Source of the DNA: [Bacteroides] pectinophilus
GTDB taxonomy: Bacteria > Bacillota > Clostridia > Lachnospirales > Lachnospiraceae
Length of the DNA stretch: 64,000 nt
NCBI GenBank assembly: GCA_025146925.1
Contig: CP102260.1
Coordinates: 2,698,501-2,762,500, forward strand
Direction: 5' to 3'
Part shown: positions 17,509 to 24,799 of the stretch, one piece after another
Layout of the letters: the number at the start of each line of letters is the position of its first letter
Position numbering within the stretch: the first letter of the stretch is position 1
Position numbers and translations under genes: made by a program
Notes under the pieces: generated by a model
Database searches by the model: none
The model's input: only the letters and a program-made list of their open reading frames with translations
Told to the model about the DNA's origin: nothing

Positions 17509-17582
17509 CACAATCATAAAATTTTTATCATTTTCAACATGTTATAACATATTGATTCTCATTATCTATAAATCAGCCAAAT

Positions 17583-18938
17583 CTAGCCAAAATTACGTCC
17601 GTCCTGCGGTCTTGCCATATCTGCAAACTTAGTCTGCTCTGCAATCCATGCCATCTGTACAGTTCCTATAGGGCCGTTACGCTGCTTGGCTATGATTACT
17701 TCAGCAACGCCCGGAATATCTGTATCCTTATTGTAATAATCATCCCTGTAGAGGAACATTACAACGTCAGCATCCTGCTCAATCGCTCCCGATTCACGAA
17801 GATCGGAAAGCATAGGCCTGTGGTCATCTCTCTTCTCAACGGCACGGCTGAGCTGTGACAGTGCAACAACAGGAACCTCAAGCTCTCTTGCAAGCTGCTT
17901 CAGCGCTCTCGATATATCCGATATCTCCTGCTGTCTTGAATCCGAAGAACGCCCGCTTCCGCTCATGAGCTGAAGGTAATCGATAATAATAAGTCCAAGA
18001 TTACTCTCAAGCTTCATCTTACGGCACTTAGAGCGCATCTCACCTATTGATATACCCGGCGTATCTTCTATTATAAGGTGTGACTTGGCTATATTATCAG
18101 CACCCTCAAGAAGCTTCGCCCAATCAGAGCCGTCAAGACGGCCCTTTCTTAACTTGTCTGCATCAACCCCCGATTCAAGCGAAAGCATACGGTTAACAAG
18201 CTGTACATTGGACATCTCAAGCGAGAATACAGCAGTTGTTATACCTTCCTTGAGTGCTACATGGTCTGCCACATTAAGCACAAACGCTGTCTTACCCATA
18301 GACGGACGCGCCGCTATAAGTATAAAATCAGACGGCTGAAGTCCTGAGAGCTTATAGTCGAGATCCTTGAACCCTGTCGGAATTCCCGTAACGGCACCTC
18401 TGTTACGTGCTGCCGCCGATATCCTGTCTATTGCTTCAACAACAACATCCCCGATAGGCATGGAATCCTTGCTTGCCTTTGACTTAACCAGCTCAAATAC
18501 CTTTTTCTCCGTATCGGCAAGAATATCTTCAGTCTCCCCGGTTCCTGCGTAACACTGATTGGCAATCTCTTCTGTTGTTCTTATTATATTGCGGAGCATT
18601 GCCTTATCTTTGACAATCTCAGCATACTGTCTTATATTGGCAGAAGTAGGTACAGCTTCAAGCAGTTCCCTTATAAAATCAATTCCATATACTTCTGCAG
18701 GAACATTGCGCGCCCTTAATTCCTCCTGAAAGGTTACAAGATCTACCGCCCTTCCCGCATTATTCATATCAACCATAGTCTGGAACATCGTTCCGTACTG
18801 GTTATGATAAAAATCGTCCTTATTAAGAATCTCAGCAGCGGCAATAATAGCATCCTTATCCATAAGCATTGAACCGACTACCGACTGCTCTGCTTCGATA
18901 CTGTTAGGCATGACTCTTCTGATAACAGCTTCTTCCAT
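17583..18938 (-). CDS. dnaB: Replicative DNA helicase DnaB
   Basis: A hexameric 5'-3' helicase of the replication fork, 451 residues. The N-terminal domain (MPNSIEAEQSVVGSMLMD) is followed by the RecA-like core with Walker A ARPSMGKTAFVLN, Walker B LGLIIIDYLQLMSG and an arginine-finger region near KQRNGPIGTV. AGGAGG precedes the ATG. It closes the operon gdpP-rplI-dnaB, the same order as yybT-rplI-dnaC in B. subtilis. No intein or insertion interrupts it. Confidence 0.98.
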   Translation of the reverse strand: MEEAVIRRVMPNSIEAEQSVVGSMLMDKDAIIAAAEILNKDDFYHNQYGTMFQTMVDMNNAGRAVDLVTFQEELRARNVPAEVYGIDFIRELLEAVPTSANIRQYAEIVKDKAMLRNIIRTTEEIANQCYAGTGETEDILADTEKKVFELVKSKASKDSMPIGDVVVEAIDRISAAARNRGAVTGIPTGFKDLDYKLSGLQPSDFILIAARPSMGKTAFVLNVADHVALKEGITTAVFSLEMSNVQLVNRMLSLESGVDADKLRKGRLDGSDWAKLLEGADNIAKSHLIIEDTPGISIGEMRSKCRKMKLESNLGLIIIDYLQLMSGSGRSSDSRQQEISDISRALKQLARELEVPVVALSQLSRAVEKRDDHRPMLSDLRESGAIEQDADVVMFLYRDDYYNKDTDIPGVAEVIIAKQRNGPIGTVQMAWIAEQTKFADMARPQDGRNFG

Positions 18939-18952
18939 TCTGTCCTCCTGCT

Positions 18953-19399
18953 TTACTTCTGTTCAACCTCAACAGTCAGTTCAGCAACAACCTCCTTATG
19001 AAGCTTAACAGGAAGATGGAATGTTCCTGCCATTCTTATAGGTTCATCTATCTTAATCTTTTTCTTATCAAGCTCAAGCCCTGCCTGCTCCTTCGCAGCT
19101 TCGGCAATCTCCTTGCCTGACACGCTTCCGAATGTTCTTCCGTCCTTACCACCCTTTATAGAAAGAACTATCTTCTTAGATTCGATAACTTCCTTAAGAG
19201 CTATCGCCGCATCAAGCTCCTCCTTGGCAAGCTTGGCCTCATGTGCCTTAGTCAGCTTAAGATCGTTAAGATTCTTGGCGTTAGCTTCAACTCCAAGCTT
19301 CTTAGGAAGCAGGAAATTCCTTGCATATCCTTCACTGACCTTTACCTTATCACCCTTCTTACCAAGTGCCTTAACATCCTGCATAAGTATAACTTCCAT
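18953..19399 (-). CDS. rplI: 50S ribosomal protein L9
   Basis: A 148-residue large-subunit protein. The L9 signature is at the N-terminus (MEVILMQDVKALGKKGD, then GYARNFLLPKKLG), followed by the long connecting helix and a C-terminal domain ending HKEVVAELTVEVEQ. GGAGG lies 8 bases before the ATG at 19399; an earlier in-frame ATG (19414) overlaps that site. It lies between gdpP and dnaB with gaps of about 50 and 14 bases. Its leader carries one of the recurrent TGCGT/ACGCA hairpins. Confidence 0.98.
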   Translation of the reverse strand: MEVILMQDVKALGKKGDKVKVSEGYARNFLLPKKLGVEANAKNLNDLKLTKAHEAKLAKEELDAAIALKEVIESKKIVLSIKGGKDGRTFGSVSGKEIAEAAKEQAGLELDKKKIKIDEPIRMAGTFHLPVKLHKEVVAELTVEVEQK

Positions 19400-19450
19400 T
19401 GCAATATCCTCCATTCCTGCGTCTGATTACGCATTCAGTCTGTAAATATT

Positions 19451-21505
19451 CTATAATTCATCATTTACAATCATCTCATCAATAGTTTCCTTGAGTTCCA
19501 GGATTACATTATTGATTGTCTTATCCTTAAACTGTGCTCCGGCAACTGTCATATGACCGCCTCCGCCCAGTTTCTCCATTATAAGCTGTACATTCACTTC
19601 ATCTATAGAACGCGCACTTATATATATCTTATCCTCGTACTTGGTTATGACAAATGATGCCTTAATGCCTCTGATATCGAGAAGCTCATTAGCTGCCTGT
19701 GCTCCTCCGATTGTAGGGCTCTTAAGCCCGTCTCCTTCAAATACCGAGATTGCATAACTGTCACGATATACCTCAGCCCTGCTCACCGCAGCCGCCACTG
19801 CTTTGTACTCATTCATATCATTACGCAGAAGCTTCCTTACCCTGCTGACATCCGCACCGTTGCGGCGCAGATAAGCTGCAACTTCAAATGTTCTCGGACC
19901 TGATTTTGAATTAAATCCGTCCGTATCAATTACGATTCCTGCATAGAGTGCATCAGCTTCAATGCCTCTTAGCTTCGTACCCTCATTAACATATGTAAGC
20001 ATCTCAGCCACCATCTCACTTGCTGATGATGCAGATGAGTCAACATATGACATAAATGTATCTGCAATCGGGTCACTCGTCTGTCTGTGATGGTCGAACA
20101 CAATCTTAGTCCGGCATATATTAAGCAACTCCGGGCAATCAGTAATCTGAGGTCTGTTAACATCAACAACAATAAGCACCGTAGAAGGACTTACCCTCTC
20201 AAGCGCATCCTGACCTGTATAGAACATGTCCTCAGGATAATCGTCATTAGACGTAAACCTTGTCATAAACGGCTCTACTGTTGCAGTAACCTCACTTATA
20301 ACTATATGCGCATTCTTCTTCATCTTACGCGCCATGAGATATATACCTATGGCAGAACCAAATGAGTCAATATCCGGCAGCTTATGTCCCATTATAAAGA
20401 ACTCATCATTGTTCTCCATAACGCGCATAAGCGCCTGAGCCTTAACACGGATCTTAACACGATCATTCTTCTCCGCGAGCTGGCTCTTACCTCCAAAGTA
20501 TGTTACCTTATCACCTTCCTTAAGTACTGTCTGGTCTCCGCCTCTTCCGAGTGCCAGATCCATCGCAGCCCTGGCTATCTCAAAATTCTTTGAGTAATCA
20601 GCTGCGCCCGTACCTATGCCGATGCTTAAAGTTATTGTTTTTTCATTGCCTATATTAATACTCTTGATATCATTAAGGATACTGAACTTATCGGCTATAA
20701 GCTTCTCAAGATAGCTGTAAGTAAATACAGCCAGATACTTGTCCTTCTCAAGCTTTCTGACTATCGCCGCACCCGGAGAGAAATACTTATTAACTCTCTT
20801 ATCTATAAGTCCAAGGAAAAGTGAACATCTTGCATCCTCAATACCTTCAAACGCTTCATCATAATTATCAATATAGATAAGTCCGGCTACAAATCCTTCA
20901 TCGTGTATCTGCTTTCTGTAACGGTTAATCTGTGTCTCATCAAACATATACATAGACAATAATGCGGCATCTTCGCCATCAAGTATCTCCGACTTATCTA
21001 TTGAAAAATCTATCGATACCTTATTAATCTCTATCTGGTAATCATGTTCATTATACGTTATGTGTCTTACACATGTCTGTTCCGACTTAGGGAACATCTC
21101 ACGGCTTATGTCCTTAAATACAGTTGTTATGCTCTTATGGAAATCCTTCTCCCTGCCTGTCACCTGGCGCATAGCCTTATTCATCCACATTATGCGCCCG
21201 GAATCATCAAGAAGTGCATAAGGTGTTGCAAGTTCTTCCATAAGCCTGTGCTGGACCTGTGCATAATCTTCAGCAAAATTAACCATCTGCCTTACTATTG
21301 ACGGTTTGTAATAAAACCACATAAGAGCGAGGATTATCGCATACACCGCAACAAATGCGGACATTACCGTACCCGCCGGCACACTTATAAAATATATTGT
21401 AACATTAAGCACTACCATCATAAGCCCGGCAAGAAGAGGCCATATAAAAAAAGACTGCAGTGCACCTGTTGTTCTTATTCCTGCTCCATTTTTCTTCTTA
21501 AACAT
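19451..21505 (-). CDS. gdpP: Cyclic-di-AMP phosphodiesterase GdpP (YybT)
   Basis: A membrane-bound DHH/DHHA1 enzyme that hydrolyses cyclic di-AMP. 684 residues, close to the family. Two transmembrane segments within residues 15-65, a PAS domain near 85-140 (YALLDDSGRIMWMNKAM), a degenerate GGDEF domain near 190-330 without the GGDEF motif, then the DHH domain (MGHKLPDIDSFGSAIGIY, VDVNRPQ, IVFDHHRQTSD) and the DHHA1 motif GGGGHMTVAGAQ. Heads the operon with rplI and dnaB and has its own sigma-A promoter at 21545-21573. Confidence 0.95.
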   Translation of the reverse strand: MFKKKNGAGIRTTGALQSFFIWPLLAGLMMVVLNVTIYFISVPAGTVMSAFVAVYAIILALMWFYYKPSIVRQMVNFAEDYAQVQHRLMEELATPYALLDDSGRIMWMNKAMRQVTGREKDFHKSITTVFKDISREMFPKSEQTCVRHITYNEHDYQIEINKVSIDFSIDKSEILDGEDAALLSMYMFDETQINRYRKQIHDEGFVAGLIYIDNYDEAFEGIEDARCSLFLGLIDKRVNKYFSPGAAIVRKLEKDKYLAVFTYSYLEKLIADKFSILNDIKSINIGNEKTITLSIGIGTGAADYSKNFEIARAAMDLALGRGGDQTVLKEGDKVTYFGGKSQLAEKNDRVKIRVKAQALMRVMENNDEFFIMGHKLPDIDSFGSAIGIYLMARKMKKNAHIVISEVTATVEPFMTRFTSNDDYPEDMFYTGQDALERVSPSTVLIVVDVNRPQITDCPELLNICRTKIVFDHHRQTSDPIADTFMSYVDSSASSASEMVAEMLTYVNEGTKLRGIEADALYAGIVIDTDGFNSKSGPRTFEVAAYLRRNGADVSRVRKLLRNDMNEYKAVAAAVSRAEVYRDSYAISVFEGDGLKSPTIGGAQAANELLDIRGIKASFVITKYEDKIYISARSIDEVNVQLIMEKLGGGGHMTVAGAQFKDKTINNVILELKETIDEMIVNDEL

Positions 21506-21544
21506 TGCATTACTCCATATTCATACAATAGCCACATACTGTGA

Positions 21545-21573
21545 ATTATACCACATACCGGGTTGCATATCAA
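21545..21573 (-). promoter_or_regulatory. Sigma-A promoter of gdpP-rplI-dnaB
   Basis: TTGATA (21568-21573) and TATAAT (21545-21550) on the minus strand with a 17-base spacer, about 40 bases before gdpP and directly after a terminator-like hairpin. Confidence 0.8.
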
Positions 21574-21627
21574 CGCAAAAAGAAACAGCCTTTGTCACTC
21601 ACACGTCACAAAAGCTGCTTCTTTCTA
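21574..21627 (-). terminator. Terminator-like hairpin upstream of gdpP
   Basis: On the minus strand AGAAGCAGC..TTTGT pairs with ACAAAGGCTGTTTCT, with a few bulges, and is followed by TTTCTTTTT. It ends whatever transcript enters from the 21633-21727 region before the gdpP promoter. Confidence 0.6.
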
Positions 21628-21632
21628 TAAAA

Positions 21633-21727
21633 AACACTCGCCTCACCTTTTGCTTATATAAACAGTCTCCCCAGACCGCCATAAGCGTTTAGTTGTTTAG
21701 TAAATAAACAATTTCTTCACGAGTGTT
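21633..21727 (-). ncRNA. Candidate structured RNA with three stems, unknown class
   Basis: On the minus strand a closing stem AACACTCG / CGAGTGTT (8 bp) encloses two hairpins: TTGTTTA..TAAACAA, and GCTTAT..ATAAGC containing an inner GTCT-GGGG-AGAC. The closing stem is followed by a T-run, so the whole 95-base unit could be a small RNA with a built-in terminator or a riboswitch-like leader. A TAATAT box lies just upstream on the same strand. It does not match any riboswitch consensus I can recall, including the cyclic di-AMP (ydaO) aptamer that would be attractive next to gdpP. No open frame covers it. Confidence 0.45.
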
Positions 21728-21870
21728 ATATTACCACTTTTATTTTTATTATTCTCCCCCCTTTTGTGGGGGAATTTGCAAAAAATCAGTTGAAATAACT
21801 TATTTAAGTATTTTTTCCATGGTTTTTCATTTATATCCAATTCAATCCAGCATAATTATGCATACATAAA

Positions 21871-21904
21871 AATCCCGCCACGAGTTAATACTCGTAACGG
21901 GATT
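21871..21904 (-). terminator. Terminator of the rpsF-ssb-rpsR operon
   Basis: Stem AATCCCG..ACGAGT / ACTCGT..CGGGATT with a T-run following on the minus strand, just after rpsR. Confidence 0.85.
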
Positions 21905-21920
21905 CTGTAATCATATGCAA

Positions 21921-22193
21921 TTAGTCAACTGAATATGGCATAAGTGCAATGTGACGAGCTCTCTTAACAGCTACTGTAAGTGCTCTCTGATGCTTTGCAC
22001 AGTTACCTGTGATTCTTCTAGGAAGAATCTTACCACGCTCAGATACATATCTCTTAAGCAGGTTTACATCCTTATAATCAATTGCCTTACTCTGATCTGC
22101 ACAGAAAATGCAGACTTTCTTTCTTCTGCGCATAGGTCTTCTTCTCATCTGAGTCTCAGCCTTATCGCCAGTCTTCTTATCCATGTTTGGCAT
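21921..22193 (-). CDS. rpsR: 30S ribosomal protein S18
   Basis: A 90-residue small-subunit protein that pairs with S6. The core [29 protein letters not shown] is split here as [14 protein letters not shown] and [16 protein letters not shown], then [19 protein letters not shown]; both stretches are typical of S18. Cys residues at the zinc positions are partly present. AGGAGG precedes the ATG. Last gene of rpsF-ssb-rpsR, ending in a strong terminator. Confidence 0.98.
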   Translation of the reverse strand: MPNMDKKTGDKAETQMRRRPMRRRKKVCIFCADQSKAIDYKDVNLLKRYVSERGKILPRRITGNCAKHQRALTVAVKRARHIALMPYSVD

Positions 22194-22211
22194 AATTAGT
22201 TACCTCCTGTC

Positions 22212-22670
22212 CTAGTTAAAAGGCAAACCTTCGTCCTCCACTCCGTCAGGAATATTCATAAATCCATCGCCTGCTGCCGCACTTGGCTCAGGTCTTGAGT
22301 GGCCGGCATAAGATGCCTCTCCACTGGCAGCTGCAGCCTTGCTCTCTGCAAATTCAAGGTCATCTGCAATAACCTCAGTAGTATATACCCTCTGACCATC
22401 CTTGTTGGTATAGCTTCCTGTACGGATGCTTCCCTGAAGAACAATCTTGGTACCCTGATGAAGATACTTCTCAGCAAATTCAGCCTGTCTCCTGAAAGCC
22501 ACACAGCTTATGAAGTCTGCTGACTGCTGGTCACCATTCTGATTATTACGTGAACCACGTCTGTCTACCGCCAATGTAAATCTTGCGATTGCCATTGAAT
22601 CCTCTGCGCTCTGTGAATAGCGGATATCAGGATCCCTTGTCAATCTTCCCATCAAAATTACTCTATTCAT
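22212..22670 (-). CDS. ssb: Single-stranded DNA-binding protein
   Basis: A 152-residue OB-fold protein that coats single-stranded DNA. It begins MNRVILMGRLTRDPDIRYSQ, contains FISCVAFRRQAEFAEKYLHQGT and YTNKDGQRVYTTEV, and ends in the acidic tail DGVEDEGLPFN, which recruits partner proteins (the usual tip is DDDLPF). A glycine/serine/alanine-rich linker separates the fold and the tip. It lies between rpsF and rpsR, the standard arrangement. Confidence 0.98.
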   Translation of the reverse strand: MNRVILMGRLTRDPDIRYSQSAEDSMAIARFTLAVDRRGSRNNQNGDQQSADFISCVAFRRQAEFAEKYLHQGTKIVLQGSIRTGSYTNKDGQRVYTTEVIADDLEFAESKAAAASGEASYAGHSRPEPSAAAGDGFMNIPDGVEDEGLPFN

Positions 22671-22747
22671 ACTTACTCCTTTTCCGGATGAACATTCATC
22701 CTGCCTGTTGTTTTAAAAAGAGCTGTATGTCAGTATACTCATCAAGC

Positions 22748-23035
22748 TTAAGCTTCTTCCTTAACGATGAGGAAACGAATAACATTGTCCATGATGCGGA
22801 TTCTGCTTTCGATTTCTGCAGGCGCTGCTGCATCTGCATCAAACTTGATGAAGTAATAAAAACCGTCTTTCATGTGCTGAATCTCGTATGCAAGTCTCTT
22901 CTTGCCACAATCCTCAACATTAGAAATCACACCGCCAAAACGAGCAACTAATTCCTTAACCTGCTCAACAGTATTGACTCTGACTTCATCTTCAACGTTC
23001 GCACTAACAACAACTGTTAATTCATACTTGTTCAT
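22748..23035 (-). CDS. rpsF: 30S ribosomal protein S6
   Basis: A 95-residue small-subunit protein. MNKYELTVVVSANVEDE, then CGKKRLAYEIQHMKDGFYYF and IMDNVIRFLIVKEE are diagnostic. AGGAGG precedes the ATG. First gene of the rpsF-ssb-rpsR operon, with a promoter at 23131-23159 and a leader of about 90 bases containing a hairpin. Confidence 0.98.
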   Translation of the reverse strand: MNKYELTVVVSANVEDEVRVNTVEQVKELVARFGGVISNVEDCGKKRLAYEIQHMKDGFYYFIKFDADAAAPAEIESRIRIMDNVIRFLIVKEEA

Positions 23036-23062
23036 GTACGTTGCACCTCCTTCTGGTCTCTG

Positions 23063-23085
23063 GCCCCTTAATCACAGTAAGGAGC
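23063..23085 (-). promoter_or_regulatory. Leader hairpin before rpsF, possible S6:S18 site
   Basis: GCTCCTTA and TAAGGGGC pair around a short loop with one mismatch in the rpsF leader, close to the ribosome binding site. Many bacteria autoregulate this operon through an S6:S18-binding leader hairpin; the conserved CCG of that motif is not evident, so this is tentative. Confidence 0.35.
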
Positions 23086-23130
23086 AAGGATTTGAAATAT
23101 ATTATGAGACATAATACATCACAATGAGAT

Positions 23131-23159
23131 ATGATACTACACATCAACACAAAATGCAA
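23131..23159 (-). promoter_or_regulatory. Sigma-A promoter of rpsF-ssb-rpsR
   Basis: TTGCAT (23154-23159) and TATCAT (23131-23136) on the minus strand with a 17-base spacer. Confidence 0.65.
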
Positions 23160-23180
23160 GCAAAAGTTTAATCCGTCTCA

Positions 23181-23216
23181 AAAAAAATAAGCAGGTTCAA
23201 ATTAATGATCCTGCTT
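23181..23216 (-). terminator. Terminator overlapping the stop codon of the DUF951 gene
   Basis: Stem AAGCAGG / CCTGCTT at 23189-23216 with a T-run following on the minus strand. The TAA of the DUF951 gene is in the loop. Confidence 0.8.
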
Positions 23217-23390
23217 TTTAATCAGCTTCTTTGTATTCTTCTCAACCATTCTGCGTGGAACCATTATCATATGGGAGCATCCACAGCATCTCAGCCTGAA
23301 ATCAGCACCGACTCTAAGAATCTCCCATTCATTACTTCCGCATGGATGACCTTTTTTTAACTGCACGATATCGCCCACATCATAAACCAT
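23202..23390 (-). CDS. DUF951 domain protein
   Basis: A 62-residue protein of the DUF951 family, widespread in Firmicutes (YyzM in B. subtilis, encoded near rpsF). It begins VYDVGDIVQLKKGHPCGSNE and has WEILRVGADFRLRCCGC and a basic C-terminal VPRRMVEKNTKKLIKK. The three cysteines and the small beta-rich fold suggest RNA or metal binding, but no function is established. It is the last gene of the nucleotidyltransferase-Wzz-kinase-like-sirtuin operon; whether it shares their function or only their transcript is unknown. Confidence 0.88.
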   Translation of the reverse strand: MVYDVGDIVQLKKGHPCGSNEWEILRVGADFRLRCCGCSHMIMVPRRMVEKNTKKLIKKQDH

Positions 23391-23426
23391 ATACGTTCTC
23401 CATTCATCACATGTTTGTATATCTGT

Positions 23427-24167
23427 CTAAAGGACTCCGAACACCTTTCCGAGCGAATCATGTATAAGCAGATCAGCTTTGCCGTCAAACGGTGTCGGTG
23501 TCTTATTTATCAGAACCAGCTTATGCCCGCGGTAATATCTTATGAGGCCTGCCGCAGGATATACGCCGAGAGAAGTCCCTCCGACGATAAGCACATCCGC
23601 CTCTTCTATAAGCCTGACAGCCTCACTTATATCCGCTTCGTTAAGTCCTTCTTCGTATAAGACAACATCAGGCTTTATGCGACCTCCACACTCACAGACA
23701 GGAACACCGTCCGCATTAAGTATTGCATCGATACCATAGAATCTGCCGCACTTTTCACAGTAATTCCGTAATACAGATCCATGCAGTTCCACCACATGTC
23801 TGCTTCCCGCTTTTTGATGAAGCCCGTCAATATTCTGTGTTATAACGCCTTTCAGTATTCCTTTTTGTTCAAGTTCTGCCAGCTTTATGTGCGTTGTTGA
23901 AGGTTCTGCTTCCGGATAAAGCATTCTGTCTTTGTAGAATCTGAAGAATTCTTCCGGATTTCTCATATAAAACGAATGACTTATTATCTCTTCCGGAGGA
24001 TACTTGTACTTCTGATTGTAAAGGCCGTCAACTCCTCTGAAATCCGGTATTCCGCTCTCCGTCGACACACCCGCACCGCCAAAGAATACTACATTATCAC
24101 TATCGCAGACCATCTGCCTGAACTTTTGAATCTTATTGTCATTTTCCGTATTATCTGTATTATGCAT
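23427..24167 (-). CDS. cobB: Sir2-family NAD-dependent protein deacylase
   Basis: A cytoplasmic sirtuin of 246 residues that removes acyl groups from lysines using NAD. Rossmann motifs GGAGVSTESGIPDFRG, catalytic histidine in VVELHGSV, NAD motif TQNIDGLHQKAG, and a zinc site from CEKC and CEC. GTSLGVYPAAGL is the late NAD-binding loop. Its ATG overlaps the end of the kinase-like gene by 8 bases, so translation is probably coupled; no good Shine-Dalgarno is seen. It lies downstream of polysaccharide-type genes, an unusual neighbourhood for a sirtuin. Confidence 0.93.
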   Translation of the reverse strand: MHNTDNTENDNKIQKFRQMVCDSDNVVFFGGAGVSTESGIPDFRGVDGLYNQKYKYPPEEIISHSFYMRNPEEFFRFYKDRMLYPEAEPSTTHIKLAELEQKGILKGVITQNIDGLHQKAGSRHVVELHGSVLRNYCEKCGRFYGIDAILNADGVPVCECGGRIKPDVVLYEEGLNEADISEAVRLIEEADVLIVGGTSLGVYPAAGLIRYYRGHKLVLINKTPTPFDGKADLLIHDSLGKVFGVL

Positions 24168-24747
24168 TCGTTATAACCACACCAAGCACAAGGCATCCCT
24201 CGTTGTCATAGAATTCTATCTTCTCTCTGGCATCCCTTGGACTATACTCAGAATCATCTATAAGAACCAATGACGCTCTGCAGTTTCTTGCTACTTCTGC
24301 ACTCTTTCCGGCCTCAAGGATAATATAATCATAATCATCCATATTGTCATCAAGGAATTTCCTTAATCTGTCCTCGTCATTCTGTGAAAGAGTCTGTCTG
24401 CTGCTCTCGCCCGAGAATATTATATTAAGGTCACTTCTGTTAGTAAGACATCTTATCTTATCATCGTCCTGTGTTCCGTCGAGATACTCACACAGCCCTT
24501 CCAGATTCTTACCAAGTCTGTATTTGCCCATAAATACCGGTGTTGTAACATCAGCATCAACAAAAAGTACTTTATTACCGGCATCGACAATCGCCGCTGC
24601 AAGGCGGAGCGCATATCCGCTCTCACCTATAACAGCAAGTGTCTTATACTTTCTTCCCTTAGCCAGAACTCTGTTGCACAGCTCCTTGTATGCCTTTTCC
24701 TGGGCAGGAGTTGTTGCAACCAATTTGTCAATATTTACACTGAACAT
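24160..24747 (-). CDS. BY-kinase/CpsD-like P-loop protein with degenerate ATP site
   Basis: A 195-residue relative of the bacterial tyrosine kinases (CpsD, CapB, YveL) that pair with Wzz-type membrane adaptors. Walker A' is kept (VLFVDADVTTPVF) and the fold signals agree (LEGLCEYLDG, DYDYIILEAG). However the Walker A site reads VIGESGYALRLAAAI, without the invariant GKS/T lysine, the Walker B aspartate is replaced, and there is no C-terminal tyrosine cluster. It is therefore probably a pseudokinase or regulator. It directly follows the Wzz-like gene and overlaps the sirtuin gene. Confidence 0.75.
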   Translation of the reverse strand: MFSVNIDKLVATTPAQEKAYKELCNRVLAKGRKYKTLAVIGESGYALRLAAAIVDAGNKVLFVDADVTTPVFMGKYRLGKNLEGLCEYLDGTQDDDKIRCLTNRSDLNIIFSGESSRQTLSQNDEDRLRKFLDDNMDDYDYIILEAGKSAEVARNCRASLVLIDDSEYSPRDAREKIEFYDNEGCLVLGVVITNA

Positions 24748-24799
24748 TATTTATCTCCATTCCTGCGCCAATGCGCACTGCAAATTTGGAATCTGCCGC

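Noticed and set aside
17537..17556. Near-palindrome CAACATGTTATAACATATTG after dnaB
   Set aside because: Short, A/T-rich and without a T-run; a chance inverted repeat is as likely as a terminator or operator.
21633..21727. Cyclic di-AMP (ydaO) riboswitch upstream of gdpP
   Set aside because: The position is attractive, but the conserved ydaO core motifs are absent, and an independent promoter and a terminator separate the element from gdpP.
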